64,000 nucleotides of DNA from Punica granatum (lineage: Eukaryota; Streptophyta; Magnoliopsida; Myrtales; Lythraceae): positions 27,811,391 through 27,875,390 of the forward strand of contig NC_045129.1 of the NCBI RefSeq assembly GCF_007655135.1. The letters run 5' to 3'. The position numbers were made by a program, and so were the translations under genes. How positions within the stretch are numbered: position 1 is the first letter of the stretch; every line of letters begins with the position of its first letter. Shown in pieces: positions 25,484-37,054 of this stretch. The notes beneath the pieces were generated by a model, which worked only from the letters and a program-made list of their open reading frames with translations, was not told the DNA's origin and ran no database searches.

Positions 25484-25815
25484 CATTGGGCTCGGGCTCT
25501 GACCCTGCATCGGGTTCCGACCCCGCATTTACTGCATCGGGTTTTGGCCCCGCATCGGGCTCCGGCCCCGCATTTACTGTATCGGGTTTCGAGCCTGCTT
25601 TTGGGTTTTGGCCCGCATCGGGCTTCGGCCCCACTTTTGGGCTTCGGCCCCTCATCGGGCTTCGGCCCCACCTTTGAGCTTCGGCCTCGTATCGGGCCTC
25701 GTTCCTGCATTTACTGCTTTCGGGCCCCGGCCCAGCATTTATTGCTTTTGGGCTCCAGCCCAGCATTTACTACATTCAGGTTTTGACACCTCGCATTTAC
25801 TGCTTTCAGGCTCAT
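25484..25815 (+). repeat. Minisatellite 1: GGGC-TTCG-GCCC hairpin units
   Basis: Degenerate units of about 18-20 bases. Three carry the exact palindrome GGGCTTCGGCCC (25620-25631, 25639-25650, 25657-25668). As RNA each would be a 4-bp stem closed by a C(UUCG)G tetraloop. Neighbouring units vary (GGCTCCGGCC, GGGTTTTGGCC). Some are joined by GCATTTACTGC, the same spacer used in the second minisatellite at 28631. Confidence 0.75.
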
Positions 25816-28630
25816 CTGAAATCCAAAATCGACTTGGATTCAAATTCATCCAAGCGATACTCCGAGAAGAAAGTCTAATCCTTTCGCTGCAAAGACCGGA
25901 AGTGACAGCTCCACAAGCAGAGCATGACCCAACTCTCGATCGCAGGAGATACCACCAAGATCATGCCTTTGATCAAAGAATGGATCTCATCCACCTCTGT
26001 TGTGGTCGCCGATTGAATACGGGGGCAACATGCGCAGTCTTCTTTAAGCTCTCTTTTGCTTTAATTTAAATGCATTCCCACAAATGGGCTCTCGACATGA
26101 ACAAATCCTTCAATGGAGCATTAGGACAGTCTTTGCGACGCCCTATTAGTTCTGTTGGACCTGTTCGACTCGCATGTCCTCATGGGACCCGACTCCTCGA
26201 GCCTTCCCTAGGACGACTGCGCATGCTTACCCGCAACTAGGGAAAATATGCTTATGTGACTTTAGTCACGGTCTAACCACTCCAGAGTAGTGATAACTAG
26301 ATTCCCATAAACAAATGCCACCTACACGTGGCACCCCATGGGTCGCGCACGGGACAAAAAGGGATTTTCCTATGGGACCACCTCATATTTCTTACCACAT
26401 ATTCCCCGCATAATCGCCTAATGCATTGTCTTCTTTGTCATCCTTCACAGGGGCACATTGACCACAGGCGAAAAGCGATGCACGAGTTCACGCTTCCTTG
26501 AGAACTGGTCTCGGACCCTTTCCTTATACTTTGACGAGGGAGGTGTCCGACGATGAGGTACCCCCCTATGAAGTCGAAAACAAGGACAATCGAGCGAATC
26601 ACTCATCATTGATGCAACCATCTTCCTCGAACATCCCGTGGCTTCAACAGCGTGCACCCTCCAAGAGGCACGCGCTGGAAAGAACAACAAGAGATGATCG
26701 AAGACATCACACCAGACGCCTACCACGGGCCACTTCAACAAATGAAGACCGGGGCATCCCCGTTCAACATTCGCGCCGAGACAACCTCAGTTCCCTATTC
26801 CACATGGGGCAATTTGACATTTTCTTTTCCTAGATAACAAGGGAAATTCACATGTAATGCTTGCAAGGGCAAATGACACGGAGTTTGACTTCCGAGTGCA
26901 CGAGAGTCAAACTTCCAAGAGAGTCGGTCCTCACAAAATAGGGCTAGTAACACACAATAAGTCTCCACGAGGCGAAGCACACCAAAGCATACTCGGCGAT
27001 GCAAAATCGTGGAGTTTCAAACAAAGACATGGGGGCACAAAACAAACCCCAACTGCAAGGAAAAAAACAAAGCAAAAAGAAACGGGAAAAACCCCCCAAT
27101 GAAGAGAGAGAGAAAAGACGCGGAAAAAGCCTGCCAATGAACAAAACAAGGCACCACCGAGATTTAAAACTCCGGCGTCGCCAATCTTGAAAAATCAACA
27201 AACCCCGACAAAAGGGGAGCAGCAGACACAACTCCTCGACGGAGATAGAAAACAATGCACTCGGAGGTTGAATCCTTCGAAACCTTCACCCTTGCAAACT
27301 CGAGAGATAAAAGAATCGAGCCCGCTAAGTCGAAAACCCCTTTTGGGGCGACCTAGGTAAAAGTTAGGGTAAAAGAGAGGCAGGATCGGAAACCTATTGT
27401 GGCGGTCGTGGCAAAATGAGAGCTCTTCCCCTTTAGGTTGAGAGGTGCGGTCCCGAGGTGGGTGACCATAGCAAAATGAGAGCAAAATGAGAGATAGATA
27501 AAATTAACCCCCTAGTCTCTCACACATCGTGTGGACTAGGGATCCTCAACGGAAGTGGCCAGATTATCTACTCCAACATGATCCTCGATCAGCCCTCCAA
27601 CAGAGCTCAACCGTCTAGCGTGGATTCCTCCTCAAGCACAGTTAGCAAACCGAGCATGCTATCCAAGCAGTTTGATACAGCCTACCCAACAGAAGAACAG
27701 AGGAAAAATGGTACATCTCGCTACAGGCGTGAACTCATGTATCCTTTTAGTCTGGGGCAACGCGTTCCCCCCAAGCTTTCTGTTTTCTGTTTGTCTTTGC
27801 ATAACTCCAGAATGGGTCACAGCCACCCTTCAACAGGCTACCACAAAGCCGAAAATCCCAGACATTCCTTTCTGAGGTCTAGTCATAGCATTTTGGAAAT
27901 GGTCAGACCAAGTCTGATCAAATCTAGGCAAAAAAATCCCCACGGTGCCTTGACGAGAAGGGTCCTAAGCCGACGGGCGCATCGAATAATCGATAGAGCC
28001 GCTAAGGCATCATTGAGAATGTCTCGATATGCTCGTTCATGGCTAACAGCAGCCTTGGAGGCCTCACATTGAGGCCTTCGAAAATGGGATCTCATTCACA
28101 TCGCCAAAGCAAAAACTCTCTACGGGTCGTCCAAGCGACCCGAAATTGAAGATCATGCGTCGCGAACACATTCTTTTACCTGTGCTTATAAATTGCTAGT
28201 AATCCCATGACTTACTACTGATGTCAGGATCACAGGTACAACAAACGCCGGAACTACGGCGGACTCTGATTCCCCATCCCTCGGGGTACGTGGGCACTTC
28301 GTCTAGAACTCGAGTTCTTCATCGCAAGACCGGGGCGTCCCCATCAAACTACAATCGCCCCTGCAACAGAGTCGGCATCCGGCAGAGCAACGAGCAACCG
28401 CCCTAATGGTGAGGTTGGCTTCTGGCAGATCAGACGCACAACTGCCCGAGGGGCAAAGCGGGCCTCCAGCAAAGTACAACCACCCCGGCGGCAATGCAAG
28501 CCACGCCTACTACTACACCATCCCAACAAAACCATGACCCAATGCCAAGCGCCCCTCTTCGGCGCCCCGCGCCATTCCCTAACACTAGTCGTTGCTTCTA
28601 CATTCCCTGCATTTTCGCATCATGCCCACC
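25816..28630 (+). other. Internal region of the Ogre-like element without recognisable pol
   Basis: I looked for protease, reverse transcriptase (YxDD), RNase H and integrase signatures and saw none. Frames near 26498-26837 and 27578-28072 are open for 60-165 codons but have no known motif. The stretch may be decayed gag/pol or unrelated filler. Confidence 0.5.
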
Positions 28631-30543
28631 TTTACTGCTTTCTGGACTTCGTGTCCATCTTTACTGCTTTTCGGACTCTGTGTCCAGGACTTCGTGTCCA
28701 TCTTTACTGCTTTTCGGATTTCGCGTCCAAGACTCCGTGTCCATCTTTACTGCTTTTCGGACTTCGCGTCCAGGACTCTGTGTCAATCTTTATTGCTTTT
28801 CGGACTTCGTGTCCATCTTTACTGCTTTTCGGACTTTGCGTCCAGGACTCCGTGTCCATCTTTACTGCATTTCGGACTTCGTGTCCTCATTTACTGCTTT
28901 CCGGACTTCGTGTCCGCATTCACTGCATTCCGGACTTCGTGTCCGCATTTACTACTTTTCGGACTTCGTGTCCGCACTTACTGCATTCTGGACTTCGTGC
29001 CCGCATTCACTGCATTCCGGACTTCGTGTCCGCATCTACTGCATTCCGGACTTCGTGTCCGCATTCACTGCATTCCGGACTTCGTGTCCGCATTCACTGC
29101 ATTCCGGACTTCGTGTCCGCATCTACTGCATTCCGGACTTCGTGTCCGTATTCACTGCATTCCGGACTTCGTGTCCGCATCTACTGCATTTCGGACTTCG
29201 TGTCCGCATCTATTGCTTTTCGGACTTCGTGCCCTCATTTACTGCTTTCCAGACTTCGTGTCTGCATTCAATGCATTCCGAACTTCGTGTCCGCATCTAC
29301 TGCATTTCGGACTTCGTGTCCACATTCACTGTTCTTCGGACTTCGTGTCCTCATTTACTGCTTTCCGGACTTTGTGTCCGCATTCATTGTATTTCGGACT
29401 TCATATCCGCATCTATTGCTTTTCGGACTTCGTTTCATTATTTACTGCTTTCCAGACTTCGTGTCTGCATTCACTGCATTCCGGACTTCATGTCCGCATC
29501 TACTGCATTTCGGACTTCGTGTCCGCATTCACTGTTCTTCGGACTTCGTGTCTTCATTTACTGCTCTTCGGACTTCGTGTTTGCATTCACTGCATTCCGG
29601 ACTTCGTGTCCGCATCTATTGCATTTCGGACTTCGTGTCCACATTCATTGTTCTTCGGACTTCGTGTCCGCATCTACTGTATTTCGGACTTCGTGTCCTC
29701 ATTTATTGCTTTCCGGACTTCGTGTCCGCACCTACTGCATTTCGGACTTCGTGTCCTCATTTACTGATTTCCGGATTTCGTGTCCTCATTTACTGATTTT
29801 CGGACTTCGTGTCCGCATTCACTGCATTCCGGACTTCGTGTCCGCATTTACTGCTTTCTGGACTTCGTGTCCGCACTTACTGTTTTTCGGACTTCGTGTC
29901 CGCACTTACTGCATTTTGGACTTCCTGTCCGCATTCATTGTTTTTCGGACTTCGTGTCCTCATTTATTGCTTTCTGGACTTCGTGTCGGCATCTACATTT
30001 CGGACCTCGTGTCCACATTTATGGCTTTCCGGACTTCGTGTCCGCATATACTGCTTTCCGGACTTCGTGTCCCCATTTACAACTTTTCGGACTTCGTGTC
30101 CTCATTTGCTTCTTCCCGGACTTCGTGTCCGTATCTACTGCATTTCGGACTTCGTGTCCTCATTTACTGCTTTCCGGATTTCGTGTCCGCATCTGCATTT
30201 CGGACCTCGTGTCCGCATTTACGGCTTTCCGGACTTCGTGTCCGCATAAACTGCTTTTCGGACTTTGTGTCTGCATTTGCTTCTTCCTGGACTTCGTGTC
30301 CTCATTTGCTTCTTCCCGGACTTCGTGTCCGTATCTACTGCATTTCGGACTTCGTGTCCTCATTTATTGCATTCCGAACATGAACTGCTTTCCGGACTTT
30401 GTGTCCGCTTTTACTATTTTTGGACTTCGTGTCCCCACATACTACACTCCGGACTTTGTGTCCGTGTCCACTACATTTTGGAATTCGTGTCCTCATCTAC
30501 CACTTTCGGACTTCGTGTCATCGTTTACCGCTTTCAGGACTTC
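28631..30543 (+). repeat. Minisatellite 2: 29-bp hairpin repeat, about 65 units
   Basis: The unit is CGGACTTCGTGTCCG followed by about 14 bases of the CATTTACTGCATTTC type, total 29. The first part is a palindrome: 5-bp stem CGGAC/GUCCG with loop UUCGU. Units near 28640-28870 are longer or doubled; those from about 28900 on are regular. The unit has no stop in any forward frame, and 29 is not a multiple of 3, so all three forward frames stay open (629, 420 and 391 codons) with the same 29-residue cycle. I read this as a property of the repeat, not a gene. The array is interrupted at 30544 and resumes at 37055. Confidence 0.9.
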
Positions 30544-30557
30544 GGGCATGTTTGGTT
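30544..30557 (+). repeat. Left terminal inverted repeat of the Harbinger element
   Basis: GGGCATGTTTGGTT, identical in inverted form to 37041-37054. Beyond it, GTTTGGTTGG recurs near 30612 and 30656. A further inverted copy of TTTGGTTCGCA lies near the right end (about 36975-36985). Confidence 0.9.
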
Positions 30558-30734
30558 CGCAGTATCAGAATAGACAGGGAATAGAATAGAAAGTCTGATG
30601 AAATTTTTGTGTTTGGTTGGAGGGAATAGGATGACAGAGATTTAAAATTCTGATGTTTGGTTGGATTGAATGAGGAATGGAAAAGAATAGAAATATGGTG
30701 AAATGACAAGAATGCCCTTGATGCTAAATTTAAT

Positions 30735-31470
30735 GGGTTTTATAAGATAAATAAATAACTTTAATGGTAATATTTTTTTAATTAAAAACATTTTAAATAA
30801 TTCTAAAGTAAAATATTTTAAAATTTAATTAATTTTAAAACATTTTTTGTAATTAATGTTTAATTAAATAATTATGCTTATTTAATACTTTTATTAAGAA
30901 AAAAATTAAAAAAATTAAAAAATTAAAATATTTTAAAATTTAATTAATTTTAAAACATTTTTTTTAATTAATGTTTAATTAAATAATTATGCATATTAAA
31001 TACTTTTATTAAGAAAAAATTTTAAAAATTATTTCATTAAAAATTTTTAAAATTTAATTGATTTTAAAACATATTTGGTAATTAATGTTTAATTAAATAA
31101 TTATGCATAATAAATACGTTTATTAAGAAAAAATTTAAAAATTAATTAATAAAAAAATTTTAAAATTTAATTAATTTGAAAACATTTTTTGTAATTAATG
31201 TTTAATTAAATAATTATGCATAATAAATACGTTTATTAAGAAAAAATTTTAAAAATTAATTAATAAAAAATTTTTAAAATTTAATTAATTTTAAAACATT
31301 TTTTGTAATTAACGTTTAATTAAATAATTATGCATATTAAATACTTTTATTAAGTATTTAATATTAAAAATTAATTAATTAAAAATTTTAAATTTTTTTT
31401 GTAATTAATGTTTAATTAAATAATTATGCATATTAAATACTTTTATTAAGGAAAATATTTTAAAAATTAA
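30735..31470. repeat. AT-rich tandem repeat, about 114-bp period, about 6 copies
   Basis: The anchor ATTATGC recurs at about 30871, 30986, 31100, 31213, 31327 and 31423, giving steps near 114 and a shorter last step of 96. Each unit holds GTTTAATTAAATAATTATGC and a run of TTTTATTAAG. It lies within the Harbinger element, downstream of its Myb-like gene. Confidence 0.85.
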
Positions 31471-32003
31471 TTAATTTTAAAAATGAATTTTGTTGTTATA
31501 TGAATTTTGTTGGTAGTGACACTACTACATTTACATTTCAAATAATCACTGTTTGGCAGTTTTGCAGTTATTAAAGGATAGGCCCACGTGCAAAGTGCCA
31601 TTTTCCCTTTATTTAATCGTAAGAATTACAATTGCATTCGTATTGTGAATCATCAAAAACCATTCTGCAACAATTTGATGATCGCCTGTGCGACTGCCCC
31701 CAAATTCGTGACTAGCTTATTCCCAAATTCGTGACTAGCTTATTCCCAACATATTGCGTAATTAAATGATCAAGGCAAAATGTAATAACAACAAACATAA
31801 GGAATGTTACACATTTCTTGATACAACATTCATCCGAAAACACAAGCTACTACTTTCAAACTGAATAATTGAAGTCCAAACTACTGAAAGTCCAAACACA
31901 AATACAAATTTGCAATAATAGAAGTCCAAACTACTGAAAGGTCCCAGAAATACTATTTTCAAACTACTACTTCAACATTAGCACAACCTGCTTTTTCATC
32001 ATA

Positions 32004-33041
32004 TCAGCAAGGTCCCAAAAAGCTTTGACGAAGAAATATACCTAGTTGTCCCGCTTCAGTGATTTGCAATGAAATCCTGAACCATTTCCAAGCTGTGTTC
32101 TGGTTCAGTACAAAAAAAAACAGGATATAATTCGGATGCATTCCGAACTTTTGAATTGCCATGCGAACTTGTGCTGAAGTAAGGCCCTCCACACTACGAA
32201 GAGCTCCCGGAAGTTCAAGGAACTTCTCTTGAAGGACGTCCGAGTGGACACTCTTCGAGAGCATAATGCAAGCCTCTTTCATGTCGGAGGCCATTGTATT
32301 CACATCATGAGAAATTGTGGAGAAATCAGCTTCACTCTTTTTCCTTTTTTTACCTGCAGAAGCACTTCCCGTTGCATCTGTAGGTGGCTGATGAGCACGG
32401 GAAACATCTCCTGATGTAGGGGTATTTGCATTGCCAGATTCATTTGGATTTGAATGATTCGCATCCGCTTCTTCGGCTGTTGCAGTCAAATCTTCAATAT
32501 CAAGCTCTTGTAGAATATCTTTAACAGATTGAACATCTTTTCCAGTAGCTCGATCCTTTGCATATATCATAGATAATTCTTCGAAATGAGGAAAACTTCT
32601 CTGTCTAAATGGAGCGGCTTCTTTGTGACTCTAAAAACATAAAGAATAGAGTGTTAGTAACATAACATATAAACATAACAATATGATATCGAAATACATA
32701 GATAAAGTATTTATTACCGCAACATAAGCCTCCCAAACATCGTCTTCCGCTGTGACCATCTTCCGTGTTGAATCCCATCCAAAGCCAGATGTGTTAAGCA
32801 TCATATCATACACGATAGCCCATTCCCTCTTCAGTGTCTTCAGTCGAGATTCAATGTGAGGCCTCGCCTTGATACCGCTATTCGGGAGCTTTTCGAATAG
32901 CATTTTCTCAAGTTCTGGCAAGTAGCCAGACTTAAACCCTGTGTCGGCATTATGACTGCCCATATTCCGTAAGTCAATCATGCAAGATATGAGCGCTGCA
33001 TCCTCAGCCATAATCCATTTCCTTTTGCTACTCTTACTCAT
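32004..33041 (-). CDS. Harbinger Myb/SANT-like DNA-binding accessory protein
   Basis: In PIF/Harbinger elements this partner protein binds transposon ends and helps the transposase enter the nucleus. Exon 1 is 33041-32718 (108 codons), followed by a GT-AG intron (32717-32631) and exon 2, 32630-32004 (208 codons plus stop). The splice keeps phase 0, total 316 residues. Residues about 5-108 form the Myb/SANT-like domain: KRKWIMAEDAALISCMIDL, then W-rich spacing through LKREWAIVYDMM, GFGWDSTRKMV and WEAYVA. Exon 2 continues with the usual post-domain block (FRQRSFPHFEELSMIYAKDRATGKD), an acidic, Ser/Asn-rich linker, a basic GKKRKK (likely nuclear signal) and a helical tail. No stop or frameshift was seen. 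The splice sites are my inference. Confidence 0.85.
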
Positions 33042-33315
33042 CTGGGAAGTAACAGAAGCAGAACTGCCTTACATTTTCAATACTAAGAACACATTCATGA
33101 TATAAATAATTATTTTGCATAATAAATAGCAATAAGGAGCTGTAGTTAATTGAATATATGCAATGGAAAGAGTTTCGGAAAATCAAACGCATATGCATTG
33201 AAATAGATTCAACATATTGTCTTCAGAAAGCAATGACAGTACAACATACAATCCCAAACAAATGAAAAAATAACCCCTCAAAGTTTACATTACAACTCCC
33301 AATCACAACATATAA

Positions 33316-34695
33316 CTATGTAGTGGATGAGTTCCACTCGGTAAACATATCAGTTGCCAACTGTTTCCTCCAATTACTCCAAACATTTGATGTTTGAATC
33401 TTAGAAATAAGATCAACATCCTCATTAGAGTTGTCATCAACCGTTTCATTCAGTTGGTCTTCCATAGGATCAAAAGCCATTTCTTTCCTAATGAAATTAT
33501 GCAGTAGACAACAAGCAATTATTATTCTATTGTGCACCCTAACAGGATAAAATGAAGGACTTCTAAGAATGGCCCATCGAATCTTAAGTAAGCCGAAACA
33601 CCGTTCAATGACATTACGAGCAGATGCATGTCTCAAATTGAAAAGCTCCTCATCATTTCTCGATCGATGTCCTTGACGCCATTCATTGAGGTGATACCTT
33701 TGACCTCTAAAGGGAGCCAAAAATCCCTCACAATTTGTATAACCAGCATCAACGAGATAATAACAACCTATATTCAAAAAGATAGACAAAAGACCTATAT
33801 TACTTTATATGTTATTAAGCTTACCTTTTAATATTATGAATGCTAAAAAATTATTATACTCACCAGTTGGCACCCTAAGTCCATGTTCCCTAGAAAGAGC
33901 ATCTCGTAATACTCTCCCATCAGCTGCAGAACCCTCCCATCCAGGAAGAACATATGCGAATTGCATATCTGGTGTACAAACTCCTAACACATTGGTTGCT
34001 ATATCACCTTTCCGAGTTTTGTATCTAGGTCTATCAACCTCGGGCACTCTGATTTTGATATACGTCCCATCTAGAGCACCTAAACAATTCTACATTAAAC
34101 CAAAATGTAACATTAGCACCATATTAGCTCTCTAGCACCCTAAATAGACTAAATTTGGCATTTGTTTGGGTACCTTAAACCACTTCCAACGTTGGTCCTC
34201 TGAGTTAGCAACTATTGGTTGGGGTTTCTTATATAAATGAGCTTGTAGATGCAAAGTTACTTTGAGAACATTGTGGAAATATCGGCTTACGGTTTCACCC
34301 GATCTACCAAACTGGTGTTTAATGACTCGATTCTTGAAATGATGAGCCAAAACATATAAAAACATTGCCACTTGTTCATCAACATGCATATTTTTTGTAT
34401 TTTTCAGACCCCCAATTTCTTTAAGCATATGACACAACTTAAAAAAAGCATTCATATCCATCCTTAGTTGTTCAGTACAAGTCACACCATCCGCATATAC
34501 AAGCCTCCTAATATAATCCCTACTGCCATAATAGTTTAACTCGTACGACCTAATGCTTGGCTTAGGACCATATAGAGCAGCTAATTCTAACAATATTCCC
34601 ATCAGACTCCTAAATATAGTACACATTTGAATAAAGAAAGTTATAGCAACGACTTTCCTCTTCTTGCTCTTACTCTGCAGACTCAACTGATCCAT
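33316..34695 (-). CDS. PIF/Harbinger DDE transposase
   Basis: The nuclease that cuts and joins element ends. Three exons fit: 34695-34174 (174 codons), 34089-33864, and 33767-33316. Introns have GT-AG ends and the joined frame stays open for 399 residues, a normal length. The N-terminal part has the helix-turn-helix-like section (FGRSGETVSRYFHNVL). The catalytic triad is visible: first Asp in LGALDGTYIKI (start of exon 2), second in YYLVDAGYTNC (start of exon 3), Glu in ARNVIERCFGLLKIRW. The block FRGQRYHLNEW, typical of the family, is present. Plant PIF transposases of this type are often annotated as nuclease HARBI1-like. I see no disabling mutation. The start ATG is the first in-frame one. 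Confidence 0.92.
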
Positions 34696-36680
34696 AACTG
34701 CAAAATTTATTCAAAATATATTATAAGAATGGATCTCATAGGTGCGTTTGATTATGTCAAAATTATAGGACCCATCACATAAACGTACCACCTATCTTAG
34801 CAAATTGACTCCTCAGAAGTTCAATGCAAAATGCAAGCGGCACTACTATACCAAAGTTTAGCTTAGGAAGATCCATCAACCCATCTACGACACTTTCTCC
34901 CAACATAAGAATAGCTTCTCCTGATATAAACAATAGTTTCTATATTTTCAACCAAACAAAGGCACTTGATTAAGCTGAGACTGAATTTGATCATTAATAA
35001 CCTCTTTGGCTCAATTTGAACCATGGAGCATCTCAACCTAGATGTCAGGTATTCAGGTTACTTTATTTTTCTAACAATAAAGATGAGAAATTTCATTGAT
35101 CAACCAAAATGCAGGAAAAAGAATCAGCCCATAAATATGCACAATACAACAGGAGAATCTTGTGAGCATTAAAGTGAGTCAATCATATCTAGAAAGGTAC
35201 AGAATCCCCAACTGTGTGTTTCCTTTTAACCAACTGGATATTAAGTCTAAAATTTACTGTGATATCAGCTTGATTTTCTCACACTAAGCGACAAAGGAGA
35301 GCAGTACAAGATTCATTCTTTTCACATTGCATGATACAGTTCTCTGAGAAGAAAAGGAATAACCAAACAACCAATAAGGCAACCAGGTCATTGTAGCTGT
35401 AAAAAACCAAGAAGCAAGAATAATGCGTTTTGAAATTCGAAAAGATAAGTTTGATTAATCAACTTGCACTTTCACATATGCTTTGACAATCTTTAGCAGA
35501 TAATATTCAGGCAAAAGCATATGCTTTGGCAATCTTTAAACAAAGCCGAGAAATTGTTCATCATTTGGTCAGCTTATTCATGAAGTTCCTTTTCCTTTTC
35601 CCCGGAACAATGCCTTAAAGCAAAACGTGGATTGACACGATCCTAAGAACATGAGGAGCAACCGAGCTTGAACTATAGACATATTCTTGAGTTCTAGTAG
35701 TACTGTATTTAGATCTAAAAGCACAGCGGAAATTAAAAGTTTGCCGTGGCAATTACTTCGGCTTTAACGAGTGAGGAGGAGAGCACATACCTTCGGGTCC
35801 TTAAAAGAGCAGTGGAGTACGCTCCTTTTCCTCGTGCAAGAGGACAATGCGAAGCCACTATTTTTAACAATGGGACCTACCCAACAAAAACTTTCATTAG
35901 TTTGCATCAATAGAAAAACATTGACCGCAGTCAGGAATCCATAATATTCGCAGCAGATATTCGCAGCAAATAATATTCGAGGGCACGTATGTGAGAACTC
36001 CCGAGTACAGTCCAACTCCTCACAATCTCAATAAAGAAAACAGCATTATCAACAATAAAAGAAGCCACTTCCCATGTAAACAGTGACAAACATTCACATG
36101 GTGCTGCTGGTGGTGATAAGGACTGGTGTATTGTCCATGGCATGCACTTAATGGAAATAAAAGCAAGAAGCTGACATATATCTAACGGACACCTGAATAA
36201 ATACCCATATACAGCCTCACCTATTTCCCAAGACAACTCCACGTTCGTATCGATTCTTCAGAGGTCTAAGAATTTTGCCAAAAATTTCATATCTCATGCT
36301 AAAGTAATATATCCAGTCAATACACATTTGACTCTTTCAGTGTCGAGCAAATTCAAAGGTGAAATCACAGGGATGGCATACATTTCTTGAGACATATTTC
36401 GACAAACAAACATTGAAATTGTGGGGGAGAATTCGCAAACCCTAACCTCAAAATCACTTCCCGGAACTTGAAATTGAAAACCCTAACTTGATAATCGTCT
36501 ACCCTAGAATCAAAATTGAAAGCTTTGACTTGATAAGCAGCGGCAGAAGGCAAATTACAATGGATTCGTGGGGTAGAAACCGAGCGCATTACCTCGGTAG
36601 AGAGCGGGAGTTCAGGTGCTTCAAGCGGGGAAGTGAGTGACAAGCAAACTTCAACTCACGGACTGGAGTCTCCGACTGGA
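34696..36680. other. Harbinger interior upstream of the transposase, no recognised gene
   Basis: About 2 kb of mixed composition with short frames on the minus strand (for example 35764-36015 and 36365-36643) lacking known motifs. It may hold the transposase promoter and leader, or captured sequence. Confidence 0.45.
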
Positions 36681-36803
36681 ATGGCGTCGTCGAGGCATCG
36701 AGCTTTGATGGAGGAGGCGCTGAAGTCGCGGAGTTCTTTCGAGATTTCCAGAAAGGATGTGCTATCGTCGAGCTTTCAGGTTTGGGGAGGATCGGATTGA
36801 GAA
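36681..36803 (+). other. Possible captured first exon (40 codons)
   Basis: A GC-richer patch with an ATG (36681) opens MASSRHRALMEEALKSRSS and continues with a balanced, exon-like composition to a CAG/GTTTGG donor-like site (about 36779-36782), then a TGA at 36801-36803. It is opposite in strand to the transposon genes and preceded by UTR-like sequence. I do not recognise the gene. It could equally be chance. Confidence 0.25.
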
Positions 36804-37040
36804 GATAAAACGATGGCAGCTTTTGTAATTAATGAACAATTGCGAGGGCATTTTAGTCTTTTCACAGTTAATTCCGGATGCTCCTTAGCTAATCCGGATC
36901 TCCACCTGAGGCTCCCTCAATCCGGATCTAAGCCGGATTGGTAGCACTATCCGGAATACCTATTCCGCATGACATGCGAACCAAACGTCAGATTTCGGAT
37001 TCCGTACGGATTAGGTAATCCATTCCTTATCATTTCCTAC

Positions 37041-37054
37041 AACCAAACATGCCC
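37041..37054 (-). repeat. Right terminal inverted repeat of the Harbinger element
   Basis: AACCAAACATGCCC, the exact inverse of 30544-30557, followed by the TTC duplication. Confidence 0.9.

Larger units (their letters stand above)
30544..37054 (-). mobile_element. Complete PIF/Harbinger transposon, 6.5 kb
   Basis: Ends are inverted copies: GGGCATGTTTGGTT at 30544-30557 and its complement at 37041-37054, the PIF/Tourist type. A 3-bp duplication, TTC, flanks it (30541-30543, 37055-37057). Removing the element and one TTC rejoins GGAC and TTCGTGT, restoring a unit of the surrounding minisatellite. It carries a Myb/SANT-like gene (32004-33041) and a DDE transposase gene (33316-34695), both on the minus strand, the usual PIF pair. 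Both read open through simple GT-AG introns, so the element may be autonomous or recently so. Near its left end is an AT-rich 114-bp tandem repeat. Confidence 0.93.

Noticed and set aside
25345..25786. Open frames on both strands with Gly/Pro/Phe repeats
   Set aside because: Same cause as the 29-bp array: a stop-free minisatellite, not a coding gene.
28631..30543. Regular repeats and spacers suggesting a CRISPR array
   Set aside because: Spacers are near-identical repeats themselves, units are only 29 bp including spacer, and the context is a plant retroelement with no cas genes.
28494..30589. Large overlapping open frames (up to 629 codons) as a repetitive protein gene
   Set aside because: All three forward frames are open because the 29-bp unit has no stops; there is no frame preference and no domain.
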